From Diphasiastrum complanatum (taxonomy: Eukaryota; Streptophyta; Lycopodiopsida; Lycopodiales; Lycopodiaceae): a DNA stretch of 64,000 nucleotides. Position numbers and translations under genes: made by a program. The notes beneath the pieces are model-generated. The model searched no databases. It was not told the origin of the DNA and saw only the letters and a list, made by a program, of their open reading frames with translations. Positions within the stretch are counted from its first letter, which is position 1; each line of letters begins with the position of its first letter. Of this stretch, positions 24,799 to 35,100 are shown in pieces. The stretch spans positions 78,996,527-79,060,526 of the forward strand of contig CM055092.1 in NCBI GenBank assembly GCA_029204225.1. Reading direction: 5' to 3'.

Positions 24799-24995
24799 TG
24801 CGTGTCACTGCCACGCCCGGAAAAAAAAATCCAGAAAACTTGCCACAGCGTGGCAAGTTTTTGCTTCCTAGAACTTTTAGGACGGGCTGGGAGTGTTAGA
24901 TTTCTTATGCTCAGACGTGGCAAAATTCAGCATTCTAGAAAAAAAATGCCACGCGTGGCAAATTTCCAGAATTTTAAGCGTGGCAATGCCACGTG
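24799..24995. repeat. Right cluster of CGTGGC/GCCACG subterminal palindromes
   Basis: It includes TGCCACGCGTGGCA and GCGTGGCAATGCCACG, plus single CGTGGC copies near 24850 and 24915. Together with the left cluster it brackets the TNPA-like gene in about 3 kb. In En/Spm elements TNPA binds subterminal repeats, so these are candidate binding sites. No matching terminal inverted repeat was found. Confidence 0.55.
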
Positions 24996-25099
24996 GATTT
25001 GAAATTTGAATTGCTAACAAATTCTAAATCAATTTGATTGTCCACACGTTTATTAAACAACTGTCACATAATAGGCCATGCATCTGTAATTCGTTACAT

Positions 25100-25986
25100 G
25101 CTTAGTGAGGTATAGCCCTCTTGGTTACGATTGGTAAAGTCAGAGAACTTGTGTTACCAAACGAGGGGCTTGATTTGCATGTAGACTCCTTGGTGGATCT
25201 TAGTTACCTAGTCTAGAGTCACAAATAATATATGTCATTTAAAAGAGATAAGTTTTAAACTACTACAACAATATCAAAAGAAAATTCATTTAATAGACGC
25301 ACATTTTTTTTTGTTACTACATACATGAATCGACTTTCTCATAAAAAAAACTATCTTTCTCTTCGATGAGATATTGACCTATAGGAAGTCAAGGTATCAT
25401 TGACAATCTTCGAAAATTCATGAGCTCCAAAAGCTACTCTTCATAGCATTTGTGTAAATGTCGTTGCACTTTTTTACCATTAAAGGAGCACCAATTAGCG
25501 TAAAGACAAAATCAACAATTTAGAAAGATAATAATAAATGAATTTTAATACATGTGCATGACTCGTTGTGCTATTGGAGACCTGATTGTCGCAATATAAG
25601 ATGACACTTGCTCAACATCTCGAGAAATAAACGTGAAAAATACTTTCATTTTTGTTCGAACTTGTAAATAGCAAACTCACCGAAGATCTATTGATTGTAG
25701 TGCGCTTCAATGAAGCGTAACACTGTGCTAGTACCATTGGCTATAATTTGATTTCATTATAAAACGAACATTGAATGTTTTGTTATCTATGCAAAAAAAA
25801 AAAAATCAAATGTCAAAAAATTTATACTTAAACGCAACATAAATAAATCTTAAAAAAATATGTTATCAAAATTGCATATATCTGACGAGATGTGCTACTC
25901 CAATTTGCATGTGTCTCGCTCATTTGTTAGTGCATTTGCAAGGTGTGTCTTTCTTATCCTAGAAAGTTGTGCACATTCAATGACTC
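25100..25986 (-). repeat. Repeat family copy 2, downstream half
   Basis: The minus strand is colinear with 13290-14000 of the plus-strand copy (TATAAGAAAGACACAC region, IEAHYN block, TCAATATCTCATCGAAGAGA, TTGTTGTAGTAGTT, CAAATCAAGCCCCTCGT). It ends exactly at the 5' LTR of a Gypsy element, showing where that element inserted. Confidence 0.65.
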
Positions 25987-26215
25987 TGTTACGTATCCAT
26001 AAGGGCACACAACTTACTTGAGATGATGGTCTCATTATTTGGAATAAGACGTTGATATGGAGCTATAGGTCGATTGGGTGCCACATGTCAATGTTCTATT
26101 GACACGGGGTTGGCACATGGTAATTCAAAGTTATTGACTCGCAGTGATGCACACAACCCACTCGTGTCAATGATTATAAAAAGACCATGTTAGCAAAAGT
26201 GATCCAACTTGTACT
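25987..26215 (+). repeat. Decayed Gypsy 5' LTR (recognisable part)
   Basis: It aligns with 28530-28755. The true LTR end beyond 26215 could not be set because the 3' copy is truncated. Confidence 0.65.
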
Positions 26216-26221
26216 ATGTAT

Positions 26222-26386
26222 ATAGAGATGGATCTCCATGAGCTAGCATTCATTCTCTTTGAGAAGATGGATAGGAGTCTAAGATAAGGCTAGAAATTCA
26301 TATGCATAGAGATGGATCTCCATGAGCTAGCATTCATTCTCTTTGAGAAGATGGATAGGAGTCTAAGATAAGGCTAGAAATTCATA
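26222..26386. repeat. Tandem duplication, 84-bp period
   Basis: Two almost identical copies begin ATAGAGATGGATCTCCATGA at 26222 and 26306, and end TAGAAATTCATA. The near identity indicates a recent duplication in the leader or LTR of the decayed Gypsy element. Confidence 0.9.
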
Positions 26387-26472
26387 GTCATATGGTTAGG
26401 TGGTGGTCTTATTATTTGGAGATAAGCATGACCCATGAATCATGTGGGTGAGGTGGCCCAAGGTGGGCGAAA

Positions 26473-26614
26473 ACTTGGTGATCTAGAGGTGAGGTGGTGC
26501 CCATAAAGGTTGCCACATAAGATAGGGGCCATGCACAATGTGGCAGGAGACTTGGTGACCTAGGAGTGAGGTGGTGCCCATAAAGGTTGCCAAATAAGAT
26601 AGGGACCATGTACA
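26473..26614. repeat. Tandem duplication, 77-bp period
   Basis: ACTTGGTGA.CTAG....GAGGTGGTGCCCATAAAGG starts at 26473 and 26550, with about ten differences between copies. Confidence 0.85.
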
Positions 26615-28529
26615 CGCGAGGTGATGGCCGTTGGACTTGTCACCTAGTATGAGCTTGAGAGAGATGAAAAAGTGGTGAGAGAGGCGTATAGACCTTATTC
26701 TCTTCATTTTCATATTTTTACTTTGGCTTAACACTCTTGACAAGCTCTCAAAATTTTTAGATTTTTTTGTTACTAAACTCTTGCCGAATCTTTTAGCGAG
26801 CATTCCTTAGTGCGTAATGGAGCCTATTGTACCCTCTAGTGAAAGAACTTCCTCATTGGGGCCTACACCTGAGTTGGACCAACTGCAATTGGTCCAAGCC
26901 ATTAACTCCTTGCAAAACCAAGTCCTAGAAATGCAATCTAGGCATGCAAAGCTTGAGCTTGAATGGTGAAGCCAAAGCCAACGCACCTTTTCATGCATGA
27001 CTCGTCAGACAACACCAAAATCACTATTGCTATCATGCTTTTACGCGATAAAGCGTTTACGTGGTGGCAGAATATTAAAGAAAGGCCAATATTTCTACCA
27101 TTTGGGATGCTTTTCAAGAGGCCTTTAAGTTGGCATTTCTGTTAATCCTTAATGACTTTGAATAGTATCGATGGTTCGCCGCTATACAAATGTAGAGTAG
27201 GTCGTTGGACACCTACTTGCAAAAATTCCAAAAAGTTTTGACTCGATTCATTGATTGAATCGATTCCACACTTATTAATTTACATTTTATTATGGGGCTT
27301 CCTAAATAATACCAACATGAAGCGTTGCGTAACCAACCGCAAAGTCTTGAAGATGCATTTCACTTTGCAAATTTTTTGATGATGTCTATTTTGGTGCTCG
27401 AAAGAAATAAAAATCACCCAAGGCTGAGTCTAAGAGGAAGAAGTTCTTTAAGAAGAAGGACACAGGCGAGACGAACACTGGTTTCCAAGGTGAAAAGAAA
27501 CATGTCATGTTGGACCGCACAAAATACGACAAGATGAGGACCAACGGTTTGTGTTTCTCCTGCATGTAACAAGCTAACCAGATTGGCGCAACTAAATTTA
27601 TTATCAAAGCATCCGAACTAGCCCAACTTTTCATTGAAAAGTTGTTCAGATTGTATGGCTTGCCGAATGATATTGTTAATAATCAAGACTCCAAGTTCAC
27701 TAGCAAATTTTGACAGTCCATATTTGAAAGACTTGAAACAACCCTTAGTCTAAGTTCTTCGGAGCACCCAAAATATGATGGGAAGACCAAATGTATCAAC
27801 CAAACTATAGAAAATAGGCTTAGAGCATATGTATCTCAACCAATTTGATTGAAAAAAGTATCTCCCAATGATTGAGTTCACACACAATAGTGCGAAGCAT
27901 TCTACTACTGGATTAGATTTTTTTATGTTGATGTATGGCTTTATTTTCACATGTTTATGTCAAACTCAAAGGACTTAAAGTGCAAGTCGTTATTGATTTC
28001 TTACAAGATATGCAAGAAATGCTGCAAGTGGCCAAAGAAAGCCTTAAAACAGCTCAGGATAGAGGTTTATTTCACGCTAACCACGGTCATTCACCTCAAG
28101 AATTTGAAATCGAAACTTGCGTATATCTTAAAGTTTCAGATTTGAAGATACTTCCAGTTGAAAAATGCTATAAGCTATTTCCTTAGTATAGCAGTCCTTA
28201 CAAGGTTGTGGAGAAAATTGATTAGGTCGCTCTGTTGGAGTTGAAATTCATCCTATATTCCATGTAAGTAATTTAAAAAAACAATTTAGTAGAAAGGGTA
28301 ACCTAATTTTTGAAGGTGAACTGATTGAATTGGAAGATTCGACTACGCTTGTAGCAATGGTGTCAGAAAAAATTGTCAACACCATTTGAAAAACCGAATG
28401 GTTTTTGAACATCTAGTCCACTAGAAAAGAAAATCAAATGATGAGAATACTCCGGAGAAGAAAGATTATTTATGACTGAACTTCCATGGTCTGCTCCCTT
28501 TATGAGGAGGTTCTTAAAAGGAGAGGAAA

Positions 28530-28755
28530 TGTTACGTACCCATAAGGGCACACAACAGATTATCTGAGGTGACAATCTCATTATATGGAATAAGATAGTG
28601 GTCTGGAGCTATAGCTCATTTGGGTGTCACATGTCAATGTTCTATTGGCACATGATAATTCGAAGTTATTGACTTGACGATGCGTGCAATCCACAGGTGT
28701 AAATGGTTATGACATCACTATGTTGGCAACGGTGACCTTACTTGTATCAAAATAT
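28530..28755 (+). repeat. Decayed Gypsy 3' LTR, truncated
   Basis: It is similar to 25987-26215 through the block CACATGTCAATGTTCTATTG. Similarity is lost near 28755, where sequence of repeat copy 2 resumes. Confidence 0.65.
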
Positions 28756-29760
28756 GCTTTAAATCTTGTTAGTCATTTCAACAGATTCACATTTATTTAA
28801 ACAAGAGGATAGTTCTTATCAGTTCATTCTTGTGACAACTCATCAATGTCCTGCTTGCCCATCTCAATAATAACCTCCATACAAGGGTGTCTTGATTTCC
28901 ATACCAAATATATGACATTTTTTTGTTCAAAATTTCTCATTTATTATTCGTCTTCAACTTTTCTTCAAAATCCACATTTATTTTGTGCCAAATAGGGTCC
29001 CATAAAGAAGTTTGCAAGAAACTAACATAACATTTGCCATAAAATGATGTCTTTAGAAACCATATCAACTATCTCTTTTCCTTGACATACCCATGCAATA
29101 AAAATTTCTTAGACAATCATTTGTAACAGTCTCTCAATTGTTAAATGGATGTATTTGAAAAGCAAATGACACAAAGGAAAATCTGGTTCTTTCTTACAAT
29201 CTATAAAAATTATGTAAGACATCGACACACACAAAAATATGATAATGAAACCCAACATGTAATGGACAAATTTAATAAAAAATGAAACTTACTTGTAAAC
29301 TTTCCATGACTTCTTGTAGTAAATCGAGATGCAGCTTTCTATTGTAGGAGACAACTCGTCCGAGATCATCCTCATCTTCCAAATCATCGTCCTTGTCGTC
29401 TTTCACCAAAACATAAATTGTCATGTGGAGCTTGCAAACATCTATGAACAAATATTATTCTTCCAAATATGATTTCATTACGTTCTCCTCTATACATGTT
29501 ACAAAGTTATGTAAAAATTAATCCACCAAAATTACAATAGGCCATCCAATGACACTTTCTATAGTGTCACTGAAAACAAACATATCTGAATAGGCCTTGA
29601 CAACGTGGAATAGACATTTGCGATTTCTTGACGTAAAGCCTATAAACTTGGAGACATAATTCCGAGGAGCTACAACAAGCATCTTGAATATTGTAAAGGA
29701 GACAGATGTACATGACACACTTTGTGTGATACATAGAGCCAAACTAGAAAGCAAGGTTTA
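28756..29760 (-). repeat. Repeat family copy 2, upstream half
   Basis: The minus strand is colinear with 11040-12420 of the plus-strand copy. Shared blocks are SDTIESVIGWPI, an acidic block followed by LHLDLLQEVMESLQ with a GTAAGT donor, the IAWVCQ block near 29085, and GGGACCC.ATTTGGCACAAA near 29000. Together with 25100-25986 it forms one copy interrupted by the Gypsy element. Confidence 0.65.
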
Positions 29761-29769
29761 AGTGTATGG

Positions 29770-30200
29770 GAATAAGCAATTCCAATGGACAAATGACAAA
29801 AGGAAATGAAAAATAGCTCAAAGGGCACTCCAACCCCTTGCTTTTTGAATGTGTGAATGGAGTGGTGGTAAACAAAGACAATTTATGTGGTTTTGTAATG
29901 TTAGCATGGACCACATATGAAAATCATGTTTATAAACAATCAAAACTACCATCCATATTACAAAAAGGAACAAACTTGTTATCTGAGAAAAATGAGACAG
30001 TAAAAAGAGCTAAATTTGTTCTAGCTATTGCTAAAAAATCCATTTTCCAAAAAGGAGCCAAAGAAGGATCCACATTTAAATACGGCTTCAAAGAAAATAG
30101 ATCTGATTTTGAAACTACAAGCTAAAGTTTTATCGGTGAATTCGAGCACAAGGTGTTCTCATTGGCTGAAGTTTAAAATGTACAGATCTCTAAGAGTCCT
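29770..30200. other. No recognised gene
   Basis: A 95-codon plus frame (29838-30125) is open but resembles nothing known and has no repeat counterpart in the window. Confidence 0.4.
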
Positions 30201-30444
30201 TGTTCATCTCTAATACCATTGCCATTATCATAGATTTGATTAGCTTGACAACCAAAGTTTCTTTGGTCCCAAGTTCAAGCCTTCCCTTGAAAACCAAAAA
30301 GCATTGACTAAGGAGATAAATATCATGATCATTCTTCATCTTTCATTCTCAATGTACACATGGAGATGAGCTTCGAGAAAGCTTGGCCGAGCGAGTTTTT
30401 TGTCATTTCTAAAAGTCCAAAAAAAGAATTGCCTCACGACACGC

Positions 30445-30472
<28 letters not shown>
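30445..30472. repeat. (TG)n microsatellite
   Basis: Pure TG/GT dinucleotide run inside the foldback loop. Confidence 0.95.
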
Positions 30473-30479
<7 letters not shown>

Positions 30480-30591
30480 GATTGTGATGATGACATGCAA
30501 TGGAAGAAATGTGTCATACTAATATTTCATTGTTATGAACATAAAAAATTAATATCTTGCTAATTATAGCAACATCTCAATCTAGAAGAAA

Positions 30592-30593
<2 letters not shown>

Positions 30594-30659
<66 letters not shown>
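30594..30659. repeat. (GA)n microsatellite
   Basis: Pure GA dinucleotide run of about 66 bp inside the foldback loop. Confidence 0.97.
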
Positions 30660-30662
<3 letters not shown>

Positions 30663-30830
30663 GATTGAATACAATGCTGAAAAGCTCACTTAGAAATGAC
30701 AAAAACCCACTCGGCCAAGCTTGATCGAAGCTCACCGCCATGTGTACATTGAGAATGAAGAATGATCACGATACATATATATATACCCTTAGTCAATGAC
30801 TCCATGATAATGGCAATGGTATCAGATGAT

Positions 30831-31480
30831 GACTCCATAATTCCTCAGCACCTTATTGTTGTGAACTGATTTTTACTTTTAGTTTGGAATCTACATCATT
30901 CCAATCATATTGCTCTATGGATTTAGATGCTGTGTTTAAGGTTGCCTAATCTTACATTTCAATTTCAAAGTTGGTTCAATTCAATTTCATATATTGGTTG
31001 ATAGTTCTAAGATTAGTTTTGTTTGACCATGTTTTATTTGTCTTTGTCATTTGATGCTTGCAAACTTCTTGTATTACCAGGCAATTGGACGAGAACTTGT
31101 GCCAAATGAAAGGAGAAATATAATGCTATTATATACACGAAGCAAGTTCTAGAGTGAATAATACTTAAACATTTCTAAGCATGATTTTGAGTAGAATAAA
31201 ACAAAGTTCAGGATGTATGGAAGTTGAGAAGAGTTTGTTTGCAAAATAGCATTTGGCTAAAGAAATGTTGTGGCAATGGAGGAAAACTTAGGTGGGTCTG
31301 AGAGATGACTTGAGGAGGAACTATGTGCTACTAAATCCTCTCTAACATTCGCACTAAACATGGATTTGATGAACTAGGTAACAAGGATGATAGAAAAAGC
31401 TTACAAAACATTTATGTTTTTCAACATAAAGAAATAAACATTCCAAACAAAACTTTCAAAAAAAAAAATTATATCCATAT
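30831..31480. other. No recognised gene
   Basis: AT-rich sequence between the foldback element and the MITE-like element, downstream of the plastid-protein gene. Only short frames occur. Confidence 0.45.
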
Positions 31481-31481
31481 A

Positions 31482-31788
31482 CCATAGTTGCCCAGAAACA
31501 CGTTTCTAGATCCAGAATCACTGAGGCAAAAAAAGAACTGATATTATTTCAATTGAACGTCAAGAGGCATTAGGGGCATTCAAACAGGGATTGATCCACC
31601 TAAATTGGACCACACTGTACCCAAACCATTCAGCAACCTACATAGATGTACTGCCCTTAATTAATGCTTTAATTTGATACCCATATTGCCCATAAAAATA
31701 TTTATAAAAAAAAACGTTTCTGAGAAATGCTCCCCCACTTCAAAACCGCGTTTCTGAACGCGTTTTCAGAAACGTTAAGCAACTATGG
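31482..31788. mobile_element. MITE-like element, 307 bp
   Basis: It starts CCATAGTTGC and ends with the exact inverse GCAACTATGG. Further in, ACGTTTCT-type sequences are also mirrored (AAACGTTTCTGA near 31712 against CAGAAACGTT near 31767). There is no coding capacity. It lies about 300 bp downstream of the stop codon of the plastid-protein gene. No unambiguous target duplication was found, so the class is open. Confidence 0.45.
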
Positions 31789-32082
31789 GAGTAACTGATA
31801 TGAAACTAGGCTGTGATCTTCACTGAGCAAAGATTCTGAAAAAAATTGGTGACCTGAAGATTGCCCGTTCTTCAAGTGATAGACAAATGACTAGAATACT
31901 TTCACCAGTTCTAATAACTAGTACTTTTTTTGTGGCAGAACTTGCTATAGAAGACGAGTAAACATTTCACAGCTGGTACAATACACCCAAGAAATATGAG
32001 GTTCCTTATATACAATTGGCCTTCTATTCCTTCAAGCCAGCATACAGTTGTAGAACACATGTTCTGACCATAATGATACAGA

Positions 32083-32176
32083 TCAATCAGGCTTTTGAGT
32101 TTTCTGAACTTTTGGATTTGGCTTCACTAGTTGTCTCAAACCATCAACCGGCGAAATATCCCACATCTCCACATGT
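32083..32176 (-). CDS. DUF2358-like gene, exon 5
   Basis: The acceptor is ATTTGGCAG. It encodes [20 protein letters not shown] and a short Lys/Gln-rich tail ending in TGA at 32083-32085. Intron 4 is 115 bp. Confidence 0.87.
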
Positions 32177-35100
32177 CTGCCAAATTGAGTGCCAGTACAC
32201 ATGTTCATGAAGACCAAGCAAAAAATCACTAGTTATGTAACAAATAAATCTTTGATTACACTAAACTAAGGGCTAAAACTGTGGAGTGTACCTGTATATT
32301 TTCCCTGAAAGTTTGTTAAAGTAGTACTGTGTGCTTCCTGTAGCTGCATGAACAAGCAGCTTAGAAACTGAGAGCCTGAATCAGCAAGAAATACTTATAT
32401 CATTAACTTCCCATTGAATCTTCTTGTTGTTATACATGTCTTGATAGTCATCTTTGACTTTATTGTAGCAAATACCTGCTAGAATTGGTCTCCATGGTAA
32501 AGCCAGCACACAATTGAATCGCCATCGAGCATAGATCTTATCCTGTAATAAAGATATCTAGTTATATTGATTTTGAATCCAGTTTTCAACCGAAAACAAA
32601 AAGCATTATTCATTCATTGAGGTCAATGACATACTGTGACTTCAAAAACCTAGGTATCTCCTATATCCACCAATTTACATGGTCTCCTAGAACCTGGGTT
32701 ACCACAAGCTGAAACTATTACATGGCTTCGGCACAAGTGTGAACCTTTCAGAATAAGAGCTTCCTGAGATACAGGCAGCTTCTACAATGAATAAAGGGGC
32801 AAGAATGATTACATGTGATTCATATTCATCTCTATGAAATACTACACTTATGATAGTGTAATTTGTAGAGGCAAAGTGCCCCAAAGAAATAAAGACTTTT
32901 TTATCTTCCATCTTCACATAGACTTTGATTATATGAAATTACCAATGATCATTATTCTTTTTGGATATTGTATGATTTTATTGCTCTAATGATTTGAGCG
33001 TGCAGGTATTACTACCTGTAGAACTAAGGACCCTTTTATGAGCCATGTCTGATGGTATGAAAACTTACCTTTCTTTGAAGGTATGTGCAGTACTCACGAA
33101 AGTGCTTGAAGAACAAGAACAAGAATAAGAAGCCTTCTGGGCTTAAGGACTGACCTTTCTCTGAAAGTATGTGCAGGTACTCATGAAAGTGCCTGAAGAA
33201 CAAGAATCGGAACAAGAAGCTTTCTAAGCTGAAGATTGTTAACAAAGAAGGCTTATGACAAGTCTATAATGAAGGCTCAGAGGAGTCTATAAGGAAGGCT
33301 TATTTCTAAGTCTATAATGAAGGCTTAGAGGACTCTATAAGGAAGGCTTATTTTTAAGTCTATAATGAAGGCTCAGAGGAGTCTATAAAGATTGGGACAA
33401 GGCCAAGGGTCTGATCACCCTATTGACCCTTTTTCCGCAATGATTGAGGATGGGCAACCTCTAGAAAAAAGTGCCTAGAAATTGATGATTCTAATGCAAG
33501 ATAAGATGGACATTTACTAGACCCCCTTGCCTAGAAAGTTTGCACTTGGGTGAATTCCCAAGTTGTAACATAGAAAATTAAACTATATCATAGCTAACAT
33601 TAAATGTTGAGCCAACTACTTTCCTTGCATGTCAACAATAACTTATCTACTTTTCCACATGGCTTAAGGCCTTATGGACACATAGGTAATGTCATAGATC
33701 CTAACACCACAGTAGGGCAAACACTAACTGATCCACCCAACCTTGCCTACTCCTTGATATAGAGTAAGCCCCTCCTAGCCCAATGTGAGGACTGGTAGCA
33801 TGCAACTGCCAAGTGTCGGCCACGTGTCACTGACGTGGCCGACTGCACGTCGGGACTCGACTGGGGGCCCTGTCCTGTTGACAGGGTCCCTAGACTGTGT
33901 TAGGCCTGCATGGCTATGGACCGTGTTGGGGAACAGTACTCACACTGTCTTGCCCTGTTGGTCGTGTACGCTGGACACGACCCTGACTGTGGTATCTGAC
34001 CTATCTGTGTTCTCTAGGGTTCGGCACTGGTTACGAAGTCTGGAGAAATCTTAAGAAGGACGCTGCCTCTTTCCCAAGTGGCATTCTCAACAGGCTGATC
34101 ATTCCACTTAACCATATATTCTCGATATAGAGTATGACGAGTCTGCGTCTCTCTACTATCAAGAATCTCTTCTGGTTCATGTGGAGCTTGCTGAGGATCC
34201 AATGGGAGAACTAGAACACTATCCCCCACCAGATTTTCTGTTCTGGCTAAGGCTTTTCGTAACTGACTTACATGAAAGACTGGAAAAACCTTACTACTGT
34301 GTGGGAGTTCTAGTTCATAGGTGACCTCGTGTTACGAGCTCGTAACCAGTGCCGAACCCTAGAGAACACAGATAGGTCAGATACCACAGTCAGGGTCGTG
34401 TCCAGCGTACATGACCAACAGGGCAAGACAGTGTGAGTAGTGTGCCCCAGCATGGTCCATAGCCATGGCGGGCCTAACACAGCCTAGGGACCCTGTCAGT
34501 AGGATAGGGCCCCCAGTTGGGTCCCGACGTGCAGTCGGCCACGTCAGTGCCATGTGGCCGACACTTGGCAGTAGCATGCTACCAGTCCTCACACTGGGCT
34601 AGGAGGGGCTTACTCTATATCAGGGAGTAGGCAAGGTTGGGTGGATCAGTTAGTGTTTGCCCTACTGTGGTGTTAGGATCTATTACACTGGTATCAGAGC
34701 CATCTCCATCCTAGGGAGTTCAGGACAGCAGTAGATAAAGCTATCAGAAGATAGGAAGTGTTTCTCAGATTCTCAGAGAGGAATAGAGGAGGAGGATCGC
34801 TGTAGGAGCAGCCTTCAAACTTCTGATTTCCACTGAGAAATCACAGTAGCAAGGAGTCAGATTCCAAGTGTAGGTAACTCGCTGAAAAAACAGCTGTTTC
34901 TCACTGACTTCAGAGGATTCTTCGTAGTTTTCCCAGCGAAATTAGAGTAGGAAGAAGCCAGCACCTCCATCGCTGTACAGTCAGAGACCTACATCCGATT
35001 TCCAGGGAAAAAGTTACTGGTTCACAGCGAGTTGGAAGCCAAAAAAGAGGAGCAGGGCCAGCGCTGCCAGTGCTTCTGAAAATCTGGTTTTTCAACAAGT

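Larger units (their letters stand above)
25987..28755 (+). mobile_element. Decayed Gypsy LTR retrotransposon with internal deletion
   Basis: Both ends carry an LTR-like repeat starting TGTTACGTA.CCATAAGGGC, at 25987 and 28530. A purine tract AAAAGGAGAGGAAA abuts the second. Inside, the plus strand holds gag fragments (AFTWWQNIKE, SLDTYLQKFQKVLTRFID), a damaged zinc-knuckle start (NGLCFSC), then integrase pieces (ELAQLFIEKLFRLYGLPNDI, DSKFTS) and a GPY/F-to-tail region (HPIFHVSNL). Protease, RT and RNase H are absent between about 27560 and 27590, and many stops are present. The 3' LTR is cut off near 28755. It is inserted in, and younger than, repeat copy 2. Confidence 0.75.
30205..30830. mobile_element. 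Foldback (long imperfect inverted repeat) element
   Basis: Arms at about 30205-30420 and 30685-30830 are inverted copies. Shared phrases in mirrored order are ATACCATTGCCATTATCAT, TGATCATTCTTCAT, CATTCTCAATGTACACATGG and AAGCTTGGCCGAG. The loop holds a (GT)n tract (30445-30472) and a 66-bp (GA)n tract (30594-30659). There is no coding region. A related AAGCTTGGCCAAGCGAG phrase occurs near 2430, so the family is repeated in the window. Confidence 0.65.

Noticed and set aside
25005-25110. CACTA-type terminal ends for the TNPA-like element (CAC...GTG pairs near 21974 and 25105)
   Set aside because: The flanking bases do not form an inverted repeat and no 3-bp duplication was found.
29838-30213. 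95-codon and 61-codon plus-strand frames before the foldback element
   Set aside because: They are Lys-rich, AT-rich frames with no conserved block and no second copy. Likely chance.
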